The notes below the pieces were generated by a model, which was given only the letters and a program-made list of their open reading frames with translations, did no database searches and was not told the origin of the DNA. A stretch of 64,000 bases of DNA from Prescottella equi (GTDB lineage: Bacteria > Actinomycetota > Actinomycetes > Mycobacteriales > Mycobacteriaceae). The position numbers were made by a program, and so were the translations under genes. Shown here piece by piece: positions 30,739 through 39,881 of this stretch (position 1 is its first letter; each line of letters starts with the position of its first letter). Location: NCBI RefSeq assembly GCF_002094305.1, contig NZ_LWTX01000003.1, forward strand, positions 186,001 through 250,000, written 5' to 3'.

Positions 30739-33104
30739 CGCGGCTGCGGCTCGCTCTTGTGCGACCAGTCCCAGCCGATGTCGTGTTGCGTACGCGCGTC
30801 GATGTGCGCCTCCCGCACGGTGCCCGCCCGCTCCAGTCGCACGATGATGGATTTGGACGTGGGGCAATTACTCTTCAGCGCAGTCGAATCCAGCGGGACG
30901 AGCGGATTGGTCTCGGGATAGTAGGCCGCCGCCGTGCCTCGCGGAATGTCGTACTCGACGATCCGGAAACTTGGCGCGTACCGAGCACAGTCGTCGCCTT
31001 TCCATTCCGTCAGCAGGTCCACCCGATCGCCGTCGTCGTAGCCGAGAGCGGCGATGTCGTCGCGGTGCATGAAGATCACGCGGCGCCCGCCCTCGATACC
31101 CCGATAGCGATCGCTCAGGCCGTAGATGGTGGTGTTGAACTGGTCGTGGCTGCGCAGCGTCTGCAGGATCAGGTGCCGCGGCGGCACCTGCATCACCTCG
31201 ATCGGAGCGACGTCGAACTCGGCCTTCCCCGAAGGGGTTTCGAACGTCCTCGAGTCACGCGGCGGATGCGGGAGGATGAATCCGCCCGGACGACGCACGT
31301 TCACCTCGTAGCCCTCGCACCCCGGAACCACCTTCGAGATGTGGAGCCGGATCTTCGCGTAGTCGTCCCGCATGCCCAGCCAATCGAGGCCGTAACGGTC
31401 ACCGAGAGTCGCGTGCGCGATCTGCGTGACGATGGCCGTCTCCGACTGCAGGTGCGGACTCGCCGGATCGAGCGGGCCACGCGACGCGTGCACGGCGCAC
31501 ACCGAGTCCTCGACCGAGATGAACTGTTCCCCGCTCGCCTGGACGTCCTTCTCGGTGCGCCCCAGCGTCGGGAGTATGAGTGCGGTCTCGCCGGTGACGA
31601 GGTGTGACCGGTTGAGCTTGGTCGAGATCTGCACCGACATCCGGGTGTTGCGCATCGCGCCCGCGGTGACGCGGGTGTCCGGGGCCGCTTCGACGAAGTT
31701 GCCACCGAGCCCCATGAAGAACTTGGCCTTGTCGTCCCGCATCGCGCGGATCGAATCGACGGTGTCGTAGCCGTACTCGCGGGGCGGATCGAAACCGAAC
31801 TCCAGCTGGAGCGCATCGAGGAAGCTCTGCGGCGGGCGTTCCCAGATCCCCATGGTCCGGTCGCCCTGAACGTTGGAATGGCCGCGCAGTGGCAGCAGCC
31901 CCGCTCCGGGCCTGCCGATGTTGCCCTGCGCGAACGCGACGTTGCAGACCTCCTTGATGATCGCGACCGCGTTGCGGTGCTGGGTCAGCCCCATCGCCCA
32001 GCAGAAGACCGTGGCCTTCGACTCGCGCAGCATCTGCGCCGCCCCCGTGATCTCCGCCCGGGACAGCCCGGTGGACGCCGTGACCGCGTCCCAGTCCACC
32101 GCCCTGACATGATCGCGCCACGCCTCGAAGCCGTGCGTGTACGCCTCGATGAACTCGTGGTCGAGCGCGTCCCACTCGACGAGTAGCGAACCGATCGCCT
32201 GCATCAGGGCGAGATCGCCACCGAGCTTGATCTGCAGGTGGTAGTCGGAGAGATCCGTCCCCCGGCCGATCACCCCACTCGGGGTCTGTGGGTTCTGGAA
32301 GTGCAGCAGGCCCGCCTCCTTGAGCGGGTTGATCGACAGGATCTTCGCGCCGCGCTTCTTCGCCTCCTCGAGGTGCGTGAGCATCCGCGGGTGGTTGGTT
32401 CCGGGATTGTGCCCCTGCAGCACGATCAGATCGGCCTCGTGGATGTCCTCGAAGACCACGCTGGCCTTGCCTATTCCGATCGATTCGGCGAGCGCGATCG
32501 ACGTCGACTCGTGGCACATGTTCGAGCAGTCCGGCAGGTTGTTGGTGCCGTACGCCCGAACGAACAGTTGATAGGCGAAGGCAGCCTCGTTCGAGGCACG
32601 GCCGGATGTGTAGAAGATCGCCTCGTCGGGGTCGAGGGACTGCAGCTCGCGTCCGATCAGCGCATACGCGTCGGACCAGTCGATCGGTTCGTAGTGCGTC
32701 GCCCCTGGCCGCTTGATCATCGGGTGCGTGATCCGCCCCTGCTCGTTGAGCCAGTACTCACTGCGCGAGGCGAGTTCGGCGATCGAGTGACGCGCGAAGA
32801 ACTCGGGCGTCACCCTGCGCAGGGTCGCCTCGTTCGCGACGGCCTTGGCGCCGTTCTCGCAGAACTCCGCCGGGTGCCGGTGTCCGGGTTCGGGGTCGGG
32901 CCACGCGCAGCTCATGCAGTCGTAGCCGCCGACCTTGTTCAACTCGAGCAGCGTCTCACCGGTGCGGACGATGCCCATGTTCTCCAGCGACCGCTTCATG
33001 GAGACCGCAACGGCGGGAACACCGGCGGCCTTCGTCTTCGGCTTCCCGACCCTCAGGTGGGATTCGTCGTAGTCCGGGCGTTCTTCCTTGTCGCGCCTGC
33101 GCAT
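30726..33104 (-). CDS. FdhF/YdeP family molybdopterin oxidoreductase
   Basis: 792 residues. It follows the YdeP layout: CMSCAWPDP and CENGAKA at about 63-85 (possible Fe-S ligands), IFYTSGRASNEAAF, VVLQGHNPGTNHPRM-like pterin-binding stretches, and a C-terminal molybdopterin guanine dinucleotide domain (VFMHRDD, PRGTAAAYYPETNPL). No NADH or electron-transfer subunit is adjacent. YdeP-type proteins are linked to acid resistance in E. coli, and their reaction is unknown. There is no export signal, so it is cytoplasmic. ATG 33104. Confidence 0.85.
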   Translation of the reverse strand: MRRRDKEERPDYDESHLRVGKPKTKAAGVPAVAVSMKRSLENMGIVRTGETLLELNKVGGYDCMSCAWPDPEPGHRHPAEFCENGAKAVANEATLRRVTPEFFARHSIAELASRSEYWLNEQGRITHPMIKRPGATHYEPIDWSDAYALIGRELQSLDPDEAIFYTSGRASNEAAFAYQLFVRAYGTNNLPDCSNMCHESTSIALAESIGIGKASVVFEDIHEADLIVLQGHNPGTNHPRMLTHLEEAKKRGAKILSINPLKEAGLLHFQNPQTPSGVIGRGTDLSDYHLQIKLGGDLALMQAIGSLLVEWDALDHEFIEAYTHGFEAWRDHVRAVDWDAVTASTGLSRAEITGAAQMLRESKATVFCWAMGLTQHRNAVAIIKEVCNVAFAQGNIGRPGAGLLPLRGHSNVQGDRTMGIWERPPQSFLDALQLEFGFDPPREYGYDTVDSIRAMRDDKAKFFMGLGGNFVEAAPDTRVTAGAMRNTRMSVQISTKLNRSHLVTGETALILPTLGRTEKDVQASGEQFISVEDSVCAVHASRGPLDPASPHLQSETAIVTQIAHATLGDRYGLDWLGMRDDYAKIRLHISKVVPGCEGYEVNVRRPGGFILPHPPRDSRTFETPSGKAEFDVAPIEVMQVPPRHLILQTLRSHDQFNTTIYGLSDRYRGIEGGRRVIFMHRDDIAALGYDDGDRVDLLTEWKGDDCARYAPSFRIVEYDIPRGTAAAYYPETNPLVPLDSTALKSNCPTSKSIIVRLERAGTVREAHIDARTQHDIGWDWSHKSEPQPRYLS

Positions 33105-33194
33105 GTCGACCTCCGCTCGCTGTCGGCCTCCGGTCCACCGTAGGACACTTCGGCACGCCGGGCGCGATACCGGGAAGGTCTCCTCGTGAAGCCG

Positions 33195-33788
33195 TCAGCC
33201 GGTGCGGATCCCGTCCAGCACCAGTCGCACGAGATAGTCGACGAAATCGTCCGCTTCCCAGTCCGGCCGGGCCGAGGTCAGCGTGGTGAGCGCACCGCGC
33301 AGCGTGTCCAGCACGAGGGCGCCATCCACGTTCGGTCCGATCTCGCCGGATCGGACCGCTCGGTCGAAGACCTCGACATAGCGCGCCCGCACGGGCCCGA
33401 TGAACCGGCGTTCGGCCTGATCCTGGAGGGCGGGGTCTGCCACCATGTCTGCGATCAGTCCCGGCATCCCTCGCCGGTACTCGGGCAGCAGTTGCAGCGA
33501 CACCATGTCGTGAACCATCGCCGTGAAGGTCTCCTCGAAGGACGCGCCGGGAGTGACGGCCCGCGCCGACACCGGTTCGCGCCGGAACAGCACCTCCTGC
33601 ACCAGCGCGCCCTTCGTTCCCCACCATTGGTAGAGCAGTGGACGTCCGACACCCGCCCGCCGCGCCACCGCAGCAAAGGTGAGCGCCTCGTAGCCGTCCT
33701 CGACCAGCACCTGCGCCGCGGCGTCGAGCACCGCACGATGCCGCACGGGGTCGCGCCGCCGCCCCCTGCCGGGACCGTCCTGAGTCAC
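33195..33788 (-). CDS. TetR family regulator of the crotonase/SDR unit
   Basis: 197 residues from GTG 33788 with AAGGG upstream. HTH at about 18-60 (VLDAAAQVLVEDGYEALTF, RAGVGRPLLYQWWGTKGALV). Divergent from the crotonase gene, with the dyad CTTACA-TGG-TGTAAG between them, making that run of genes its probable regulon. The ligand is probably an acyl-CoA or a pathway intermediate (inference from the neighbours). Confidence 0.85.
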   Translation of the reverse strand: MTQDGPGRGRRRDPVRHRAVLDAAAQVLVEDGYEALTFAAVARRAGVGRPLLYQWWGTKGALVQEVLFRREPVSARAVTPGASFEETFTAMVHDMVSLQLLPEYRRGMPGLIADMVADPALQDQAERRFIGPVRARYVEVFDRAVRSGEIGPNVDGALVLDTLRGALTTLTSARPDWEADDFVDYLVRLVLDGIRTG

Positions 33789-33824
33789 TTCGGACCCTTC
33801 CTCGTGAAAGTGCTGCGTATTTAC

Positions 33825-33839
33825 CTTACATGGTGTAAG
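33825..33839. promoter_or_regulatory. CTTACA-N3-TGTAAG operator
   Basis: Perfect 6-3-6 dyad 37 bp upstream of the divergent TetR start and 38 bp upstream of the crotonase start. Placement and form fit the operator of the adjacent TetR. Confidence 0.65.
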
Positions 33840-33876
33840 CCTGATAGCCGGACGATTCGAACGAAGCGGAGCCCGA

Positions 33877-34680
33877 ATGACTTTGATCGACATCGCACGG
33901 CCCGCACCGGACGTCGCGATCCTCACACTCGACCGGCCGGAGCGTCTCAACGCGCTGAGCTTCGCCCTGGTCGAGGAACTCCACGACGCCCTGGCCGCGT
34001 TCGAGCGAGACAACTCGTGCCGCGTCGTGATCCTCACCGGCGCCGGTCGCGGCTTCTGCGCCGGTCTCGACCTCAAGGATCCGGTCCGCACAGCGCCGAC
34101 CGCCGCCGGCCTCACCGGACCGGCGGCCGGAATGCGCACACAGGAGTACATCGCCTCGCTGGTCCCGCGGATCCAACGACTCCCGCAGACCGTGATCGCC
34201 GCGATCAACGGACCCGCGTTCGGTGGCGGACTCGCGCTGGCGGCGGCGTGCGACATACGGATCGCGTCCACATCGGCCCGATTCGGCGTGCAGTTCGTCA
34301 AGATCGGGATCTCGGGCTGCGACATCGGGATCAGCTACACACTTCCCCGGATCGTCGGCGGCGGCCGCGCCGCCGAACTGATCACCACCGGTCGCGAGTT
34401 CGATGCCACCGAGGCGGAGCGGATCGGCTTCGTCACCCGCGTGGCCGAAGACGGCGAACTACTGGACACCGCAACCGAACTCGCGGCCACCCTGTGCAAC
34501 CACAGCCCGTTCGCATTGGCGATGACGAAGCAGGTTCTCGTCTCCAACGCATCCGCCGGCAGCGTGGACGCGGCCATCGCGCTCGAGAACCGCACCCAGA
34601 TCCTGGCCGGCACCGGCGGCGAGTTCGCCGAGGCCGTCACGGCGTTCGCGGAGCGCCGGGCACCGTCCTGGGTCCACTGA
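33877..34680 (+). CDS. Enoyl-CoA hydratase/isomerase family (crotonase) protein
   Basis: 267 residues of the crotonase fold: ILTLDRPERLNALS, FCAGLDLKD (oxyanion hole), AINGPAFGGGLALAAACDIR and RFGVQFVKIG. The two hydratase glutamates (in GGGCELA and in QPE of the rat enzyme) are replaced by Ala and Phe, so simple hydration of enoyl-CoA is unlikely; isomerase, lyase or thioesterase-like chemistry is possible. It is the first gene of a run with two SDRs, divergent from TetR. Confidence 0.82.
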   Translation: MTLIDIARPAPDVAILTLDRPERLNALSFALVEELHDALAAFERDNSCRVVILTGAGRGFCAGLDLKDPVRTAPTAAGLTGPAAGMRTQEYIASLVPRIQRLPQTVIAAINGPAFGGGLALAAACDIRIASTSARFGVQFVKIGISGCDIGISYTLPRIVGGGRAAELITTGREFDATEAERIGFVTRVAEDGELLDTATELAATLCNHSPFALAMTKQVLVSNASAGSVDAAIALENRTQILAGTGGEFAEAVTAFAERRAPSWVH

Positions 34681-34712
34681 CCCGCATGTCCCTCGGAAAG
34701 GAACCCCCGATC

Positions 34713-35483
34713 GTGAACCGTGAGAAGCTCGGCACCCTGTTCGATCTCACCGGCCGCACCGCGGTCGTCACCGGCGGCACCCGCGGCATCGGCCTCGCAC
34801 TCGCAGAGGCGTACGTGTCCGCGGGCGCGAACGTCGTCGTGGCCAGCCGCAAACCCGAGGCGTGCGCCAAGATCGAGCAGCACCTGCGAAATCTGGGTGG
34901 CAACGCGATCGGTGTGCCGACCCATCTCGGTGAGCTCGACGATCTGACGACACTCGTCGACCGGGCCGTTGGAGAGTTCGGCGGCATCGACATCCTCGTG
35001 AACGCCGCCGCGAATCCCTTGACACAGCCGCTGGGCCGATTCACCGCGGACGCGTGGTCCAAGTCGTACGACGTGAACCTGCGCGGCCCGGTCTTCCTCA
35101 CCCAGGCCGCCCTGCCGCATCTCGAGGCCAGCGCGCACGCTGCCGTGCTCAATGTCGTCTCCGTCGGCGCATTCATGTTCTCTCCCCGAGTCGCGATGTA
35201 CGCGGCGGGCAAGAGCGCACTGCTGTCGTTCACCCGCTCGATGGCCGCCGAATTCGCGCCGCGCGGCATCCGCGTCAACGCGCTCGCACCGGGCTCGGTC
35301 GACACCGACATGGTCCGCAACAACCCGCCCGAGGCGATCGAGGCGATGCGGGAGATGTCCCTGCAGAAGCGCATCGCCGAACCTGACGAGATGGTCGGTC
35401 CCGCACTACTGCTCACGTCCGACGCCGGCAGCTACATCACCGGCCAGGTGATCATCGCGGACGGCGGCGCCGTCGTGCACTAG
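34713..35483 (+). CDS. SDR family oxidoreductase
   Basis: 256 residues from GTG 34713, which has GGAAAGGA about 10 nt upstream; ATG 34686 would add nine residues. Classical SDR motifs GGTRGIG, NAAAN, Ser in VVSVG, YAAGK and the C-terminal GQVIIADGGAVV. About 30 bp after the crotonase stop and so likely co-transcribed. Probable 3-hydroxyacyl-CoA or alcohol dehydrogenase; NAD(P) preference not assigned. Confidence 0.85.
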   Translation: MNREKLGTLFDLTGRTAVVTGGTRGIGLALAEAYVSAGANVVVASRKPEACAKIEQHLRNLGGNAIGVPTHLGELDDLTTLVDRAVGEFGGIDILVNAAANPLTQPLGRFTADAWSKSYDVNLRGPVFLTQAALPHLEASAHAAVLNVVSVGAFMFSPRVAMYAAGKSALLSFTRSMAAEFAPRGIRVNALAPGSVDTDMVRNNPPEAIEAMREMSLQKRIAEPDEMVGPALLLTSDAGSYITGQVIIADGGAVVH

Positions 35484-35603
35484 ACGCCACCCGAGATGTG
35501 ACCCGTACCACTGAGTGAGAAACACCCTTTTCTTCACGGGGCGATCACGCCATGGTCCGTGGCAGGCCGGACCGACCGGCGCGCAACGGATTTCGGAGGA
35601 CAC

Positions 35604-36395
35604 ATGGCACGGCTCGAAGGCAAGGTCGCGATCGTCACCGGCGCGGCGCAGGGCATGGGCGCCGCCACCGCGCACTTGTTCGTCCACGAGGGCGCGCGCG
35701 TGGTGCTCGGTGACGTGCTCGAGGAGAAGGGGCGTGCACTCGCCGCCGAACTCGGCGACGCCGCCATCTTCACGCCGCTGGACGTGAGCGACGAATCTTC
35801 GTGGGAGTCGGCCGTCGCAGTGGCCGTCGACCGTTTCGGCGGCCTCGACATCCTGGTGAACAATGCCGGAGTGATGCACTGGGCGCCGATCGAGGACCTC
35901 GACGTCGCGCGGACCGAACGCCTGCTCGACATCAACGTCCTCGGAAACCTGCTGGGCGCCAAGGCTGTCGTGCCGACCATGAAGAAGGCGGGCCGCGGCG
36001 TCATCGTCAACATCTCCTCGGTGGACGGGCTGCGCGGCGTCAACGGCCTGGCCGCGTACACCGCGAGCAAGTGGGCGGTGCGCGGACTCACCAAGGCGCT
36101 GGCCTACGAGTTGGGCCCGGCGGGCATCCGCGTGTGCTCGGTGCACCCCGGCGGCGTGGACACCACGCTCGGCAATCCGGGCGGTCTGGTCGGCGACGAT
36201 CTGCAGAGCAAGTACGTGGGTGTGCCGCTGCAACGAATCGGCGAGTCCGAGGACATCGCGCGGGCCACCCTCTTCGTCGCGAGCGATGAGGCGTCGTACA
36301 TCTCGGGCGCCGAACTCGCAGTGGACGGCGGTTGGTCGGCCGGCACGTACTACCCGGGCCTGCCGGGTACGCCGCCGGCGCTCATGCCGAACTGA
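35604..36395 (+). CDS. SDR family oxidoreductase (hydroxysteroid-dehydrogenase-like)
   Basis: 263 residues from ATG 35604 with GGAGGACAC immediately upstream. Motifs GAAQGMG, NNAGV, NISSVDG, YTASK and ISGAELAVDGGWSAG. The D at the end of strand 2 (LGDVLEE) suggests NAD. Close to the 3-alpha(20-beta)-hydroxysteroid dehydrogenase group by general look. 120 bp after the previous SDR with no terminator I can see. Confidence 0.85.
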   Translation: MARLEGKVAIVTGAAQGMGAATAHLFVHEGARVVLGDVLEEKGRALAAELGDAAIFTPLDVSDESSWESAVAVAVDRFGGLDILVNNAGVMHWAPIEDLDVARTERLLDINVLGNLLGAKAVVPTMKKAGRGVIVNISSVDGLRGVNGLAAYTASKWAVRGLTKALAYELGPAGIRVCSVHPGGVDTTLGNPGGLVGDDLQSKYVGVPLQRIGESEDIARATLFVASDEASYISGAELAVDGGWSAGTYYPGLPGTPPALMPN

Positions 36396-36438
36396 GCACT
36401 CCGGGGCGAGCGGGGCGGTCCGGGCCGCGGCGGCCACA

Positions 36439-37785
36439 ATGTACGCCGTGAGTTCCGAGATCGCCCCGCTCCGCGCCACCCCGATTTCCATCCCCGGCGG
36501 GCGTGTACCGCGCATCCACCCGGCCTGGTTCGTCGCGGTCGTGGCCTTCCTCGCCCTCGTCGGAGCCGCCAGTTTCCGGGCGGCGCCGTCGATCCTGATC
36601 GACCCGCTGCACGACGACTTCGGCTGGTCCCGCGCGAGCATCTCCGCGGCGGTCTCGGTGAACCTCGTGCTGTACGGACTGACCGCACCGTTCGCCGCAG
36701 CGCTGATGGAACGCTTCGGCATGCGGCGAGTCGTGGCGGCAGCGCTGACGCTGGTCGCGCTGGGCAGCGGCCTGACGGTCTTCATGACCACGACGTGGCA
36801 GTTGATCCTGCTGTGGGGAGTCCTGGTGGGTCTGGGGACCGGGTCGATGGCGCTCGCCTTCGTCGCGACGGTGGTCGACCGCTGGTTCGTCGCCCGCCGC
36901 GGCCTGGTCACCGGCATTCTCACCGCGGGCGGTGCCGCCGGCCAGCTCGTGTTCCTGCCGGCGCTGGCGGCCCTGTCCGAACGCTACGACTGGCGGACGG
37001 TCTCGCTCACCGTCGCCGTCGCCGCACTCGCCGTGGTGCCGTTGGTACTGGTGTTCCTCCGGGACCGTCCGGAGGAGGTCGGTGTGCCGCCGCTGGGAGC
37101 GCCGGCCGACTACGTCCGGCCACAGCCGCCGTCGGCGTCCGGAGGTGCGGTCGGGCGCGCGCTCGGCGTCCTGCGCTCGGCGGCACGGACCCGGGTGTTC
37201 TGGCTCCTGGCGGGAACCTTCGCCATCTGCGGTGCCAGCACCAACGGACTGGTCGGCACGCACTTCGTCCCCGCCGCCCACGATCACGGCATGCCCGTCA
37301 CGGCAGCCGCCGGCCTGCTTGCCGTGATCGGCATCTTCGACCTGGTGGGCACCATCGCGTCGGGCTGGTTCACCGATCGGTTCGACTCCCGCAAGCTCCT
37401 CGGGATCTACTACCTGCTGCGCGGCCTGTCGCTGATGGTGCTGCCCATTCTCTTCGCGGAGACGGTGCACCCGCCGATGATCGCGTTCATCATCTTCTAC
37501 GGGCTCGATTGGGTGGCGACCGTGCCGCCGACCGTCGCACTGTGCCGCAAGCACTTCGGCGCCGACGGCCCCATCGTCTTCGGGTGGGTGCTCGCGTCGC
37601 ACCAGATCGGCGCCGGGCTCGTCGCGTTCCTGGCCGGCGTCGTCCGGGACCGGTTCGGCGGCTACGACGCGGCGTTCTTCGTCGCGGGCGGTCTGTGCGC
37701 GGTCGCGGCCGTGATGGCACTCGCGATCACGACATCATCGGACCGTGACGAGCGGGAGATGGTGAGGAACACCGTCGCCTCGTAA
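36439..37785 (+). CDS. MFS transporter
   Basis: 448 residues from ATG 36439 (GTG 36448 also possible). About 12 helices; the loop between helices 2 and 3 carries MERFGMRRVV, and DRWFVARRGLVTGI follows helix 4, typical of the oxalate/formate and monocarboxylate (MCT-like) antiporter group. It probably carries an organic acid related to the adjacent CoA/SDR enzymes. It begins 43 bp after the SDR stop. Confidence 0.85.
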   Translation: MYAVSSEIAPLRATPISIPGGRVPRIHPAWFVAVVAFLALVGAASFRAAPSILIDPLHDDFGWSRASISAAVSVNLVLYGLTAPFAAALMERFGMRRVVAAALTLVALGSGLTVFMTTTWQLILLWGVLVGLGTGSMALAFVATVVDRWFVARRGLVTGILTAGGAAGQLVFLPALAALSERYDWRTVSLTVAVAALAVVPLVLVFLRDRPEEVGVPPLGAPADYVRPQPPSASGGAVGRALGVLRSAARTRVFWLLAGTFAICGASTNGLVGTHFVPAAHDHGMPVTAAAGLLAVIGIFDLVGTIASGWFTDRFDSRKLLGIYYLLRGLSLMVLPILFAETVHPPMIAFIIFYGLDWVATVPPTVALCRKHFGADGPIVFGWVLASHQIGAGLVAFLAGVVRDRFGGYDAAFFVAGGLCAVAAVMALAITTSSDRDEREMVRNTVAS

Positions 37786-37827
37786 CGTGGGAGCGGAGCG
37801 AAACCGCCGAACACCCGAGGAGTTCAC

Positions 37828-38520
37828 ATGAGCGGCAAGCGGGTACTGATCGTCGTCACGAGCGTCGGCGAGTACGAGAGCGTCGGCTACCGCACCGGAC
37901 TGTGGTTGGGAGAGTTGACGCATTTCTGGGACTACCTGCACGAAGCGGGTGGTACCGCGACCATCGCGAGCATCGCCGGCGGCCCGGTCCCACTCGATCC
38001 GGAGAGCCTCACCCAGGACGTCCTGGAGGAGCTGGGAACCAGAAAACGTTATGCAGACCGGGCATTCATGGACCTACTGGACACCACCGTCTCCATCGCA
38101 GACGTGGCCGCCGACGACTACGACGCCATCTACCTCACGGGCGGGCACGGCGTGATGTTCGACTTCCCGGACGACCCGCACCTCTCGCGCCTGCTGCGGG
38201 AATTCCACGAGACGGGCAAGGTCGTCTCGGCCGTGTGCCACGGCCCGGCCGGCCTCCTCGGCGCGACCCTTGCGAACGGCGAGTACCTGATCGCCGGCCG
38301 CAATGTCACCGGATTCTCCTGGCCGGAGGAAGAATTCGCGCACCGTGCCGATGCGGTGCCGTTCAGTCTCCAGGCGAGGCTGGAGGAGCGGGGCGCGGTG
38401 TACTCCTTCGCGGCCGAGCCCTTCGCGCCGCACGTCGTGGAGGACGGGCGCCTGGTGACGGGGCAGAATCCGGCGAGCGCACGGCCCGTGGCCGAAGCGG
38501 TTGTGAAGCAACTCGGCTGA
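37828..38520 (+). CDS. DJ-1/PfpI family (Hsp31-like) protein
   Basis: 230 residues. The nucleophile elbow AVCHGPAGLL places Cys137-His138, with Glu30 in the LGEL region completing the family's Glu-Cys-His arrangement; IYLTGGHGVMFDF precedes. It resembles the Hsp31 subgroup (glyoxalase III/chaperone). Likely cytosolic protection against methylglyoxal or misfolding. GAGGAG lies upstream of ATG 37828. Confidence 0.85.
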   Translation: MSGKRVLIVVTSVGEYESVGYRTGLWLGELTHFWDYLHEAGGTATIASIAGGPVPLDPESLTQDVLEELGTRKRYADRAFMDLLDTTVSIADVAADDYDAIYLTGGHGVMFDFPDDPHLSRLLREFHETGKVVSAVCHGPAGLLGATLANGEYLIAGRNVTGFSWPEEEFAHRADAVPFSLQARLEERGAVYSFAAEPFAPHVVEDGRLVTGQNPASARPVAEAVVKQLG

Positions 38521-38572
38521 GCGTCACCCACATGTGACCCGATTCGCCGGGTGTCGGTGCGCTGGGCCCGGC

Positions 38573-38584
38573 TATGTTGGGGCA
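38573..38584 (+). promoter_or_regulatory. -10 element of a leaderless promoter
   Basis: TATGTT (38573-38578) ends six bases before GTG 38585 and no Shine-Dalgarno is visible, so the LCP gene is probably transcribed from its own start codon. Confidence 0.45.
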
Positions 38585-39853
38585 GTGCGCTCCGATCAGG
38601 ACGACACGATCGACGCTGCGGGTCCACGCCGCCGACGCAGGACGGTCACCGCCCTGCGCATCGCGGCGGCCACCGCGGCGACCGCCGTCCTGGTGGTGAC
38701 CGGACTCGGATGGGCGGCGCACCACGAGTTGACGAGCGGAATCCTCCGGTCAGGCGCCCTCGACGTCCTGACCGGCGGCGACCGCAATTCCCGACATGGC
38801 GACTCGAACATTCTGCTCATCGGCCTCGACAGCCGAAAGGACATGCACGGCAACGATCTACCGGCCGAGTTCGTCACCGACGAACTGCATGCCGGGGACA
38901 GCGACGCGGGTGGCTACAACACCAACACGCTCATCCTGCTGCACGTCCCGGGAGACGGCAGCCGAGCCACCGCGGCCGCGATCCCCCGCGACGACTACGT
39001 GGACGTCCCCGGGTACGGCAAGCACAAGATCAAGGAGGCGTACGGGATGGCGAAGGCGGACGCCGACGCCGACCTCGAGGAGCAGGGCGTGACCGACCCC
39101 GCCGAACGCGAACAGCGATCCCGCGACGCCGGGCGACGGTCCACGATCGAGACCGTGCAGAAGTTGCTGCGCGTCCCCATCGACCACTTCGCCGAGGTGA
39201 ACCTCGTGGGCTTCTACGACATCGCCGAGGCGCTCGGCCCGCTCGAGGTGTGCCTCAACGCACCGGTCGACGACCCGTACTCGGGCGCGAACTTCCCCGC
39301 CGGCAGGCAGATGCTCGATCCGTCGCAGGCGCTGTCGTTCGTGCGGCAACGACACGGGCTCGCCAACGGCGACCTCGACCGCACCCGCCGGCAGCAGGCG
39401 TTCCTCACCGCCGTCCTCCGCAACCTCGACGTCGGTGGCATGTTCGGCAGTGTCTCCAAGATGCGCGGGCTGTTCGACACGGTCAAGAGCGACGTCGTGG
39501 TCGACGACGACCTCGATCCGGTGTCGTTCGCCCTGCGTGCGCGCAACCTCACCCGGGGCGAACTCGACTTCCACACCCTGCCGATCGAGGGGTACCGGAC
39601 CGTCGACGGTCAGGCCGTGAACATCGTGGACCCCAACCGCCTGCGCGCCGAGGTGGCCGGCTTGTTCGCGGGCGAGAGCCCCACCACGACCACGGCCACG
39701 ACCGGTCCGTTGCCCACGTCTTCCCGGACCACCCGGTCCGGGTCGCACAGCACCACGACGACCACCGAGGACACCGGCACTCCGCTCGAAGCTCCACCAC
39801 CGGAAGAGCCCGTGGCGGCGGACGACAGCAGAGGCATCCCGTGCGTCGACTGA
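38585..39853 (+). CDS. LytR-CpsA-Psr (LCP) family protein
   Basis: 422 residues from GTG 38585. A basic N-terminus (RRRRRT) is followed by one membrane helix (about 24-46) and the extracellular LCP domain: NILLIGLDSRKD, GYNTNTLILLHV, AAIPRDDYVDVPGYG, KIKEAYGMA and LSFVRQRHGLANGDLDRTRRQQ with the conserved Asp and Arg residues. A Thr/Ser-rich tail closes the protein. LCP enzymes attach arabinogalactan or teichoic-type polymers to peptidoglycan from polyprenyl phosphate donors. Confidence 0.9.
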   Translation: MRSDQDDTIDAAGPRRRRRTVTALRIAAATAATAVLVVTGLGWAAHHELTSGILRSGALDVLTGGDRNSRHGDSNILLIGLDSRKDMHGNDLPAEFVTDELHAGDSDAGGYNTNTLILLHVPGDGSRATAAAIPRDDYVDVPGYGKHKIKEAYGMAKADADADLEEQGVTDPAEREQRSRDAGRRSTIETVQKLLRVPIDHFAEVNLVGFYDIAEALGPLEVCLNAPVDDPYSGANFPAGRQMLDPSQALSFVRQRHGLANGDLDRTRRQQAFLTAVLRNLDVGGMFGSVSKMRGLFDTVKSDVVVDDDLDPVSFALRARNLTRGELDFHTLPIEGYRTVDGQAVNIVDPNRLRAEVAGLFAGESPTTTTATTGPLPTSSRTTRSGSHSTTTTTEDTGTPLEAPPPEEPVAADDSRGIPCVD

Positions 39854-39854
39854 T

Positions 39855-39881
39855 CTGCTGCCGTCCCCGCTACGGCAGCAG
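39855..39881. terminator. Perfect 10-bp hairpin between convergent genes
   Basis: CTGCTGCCGT (39855-39864) pairs with ACGGCAGCAG (39872-39881) around a 7-nt loop. It overlaps the last codons of the convergent quinone-oxidoreductase gene. Likely bidirectional terminator. Confidence 0.6.
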
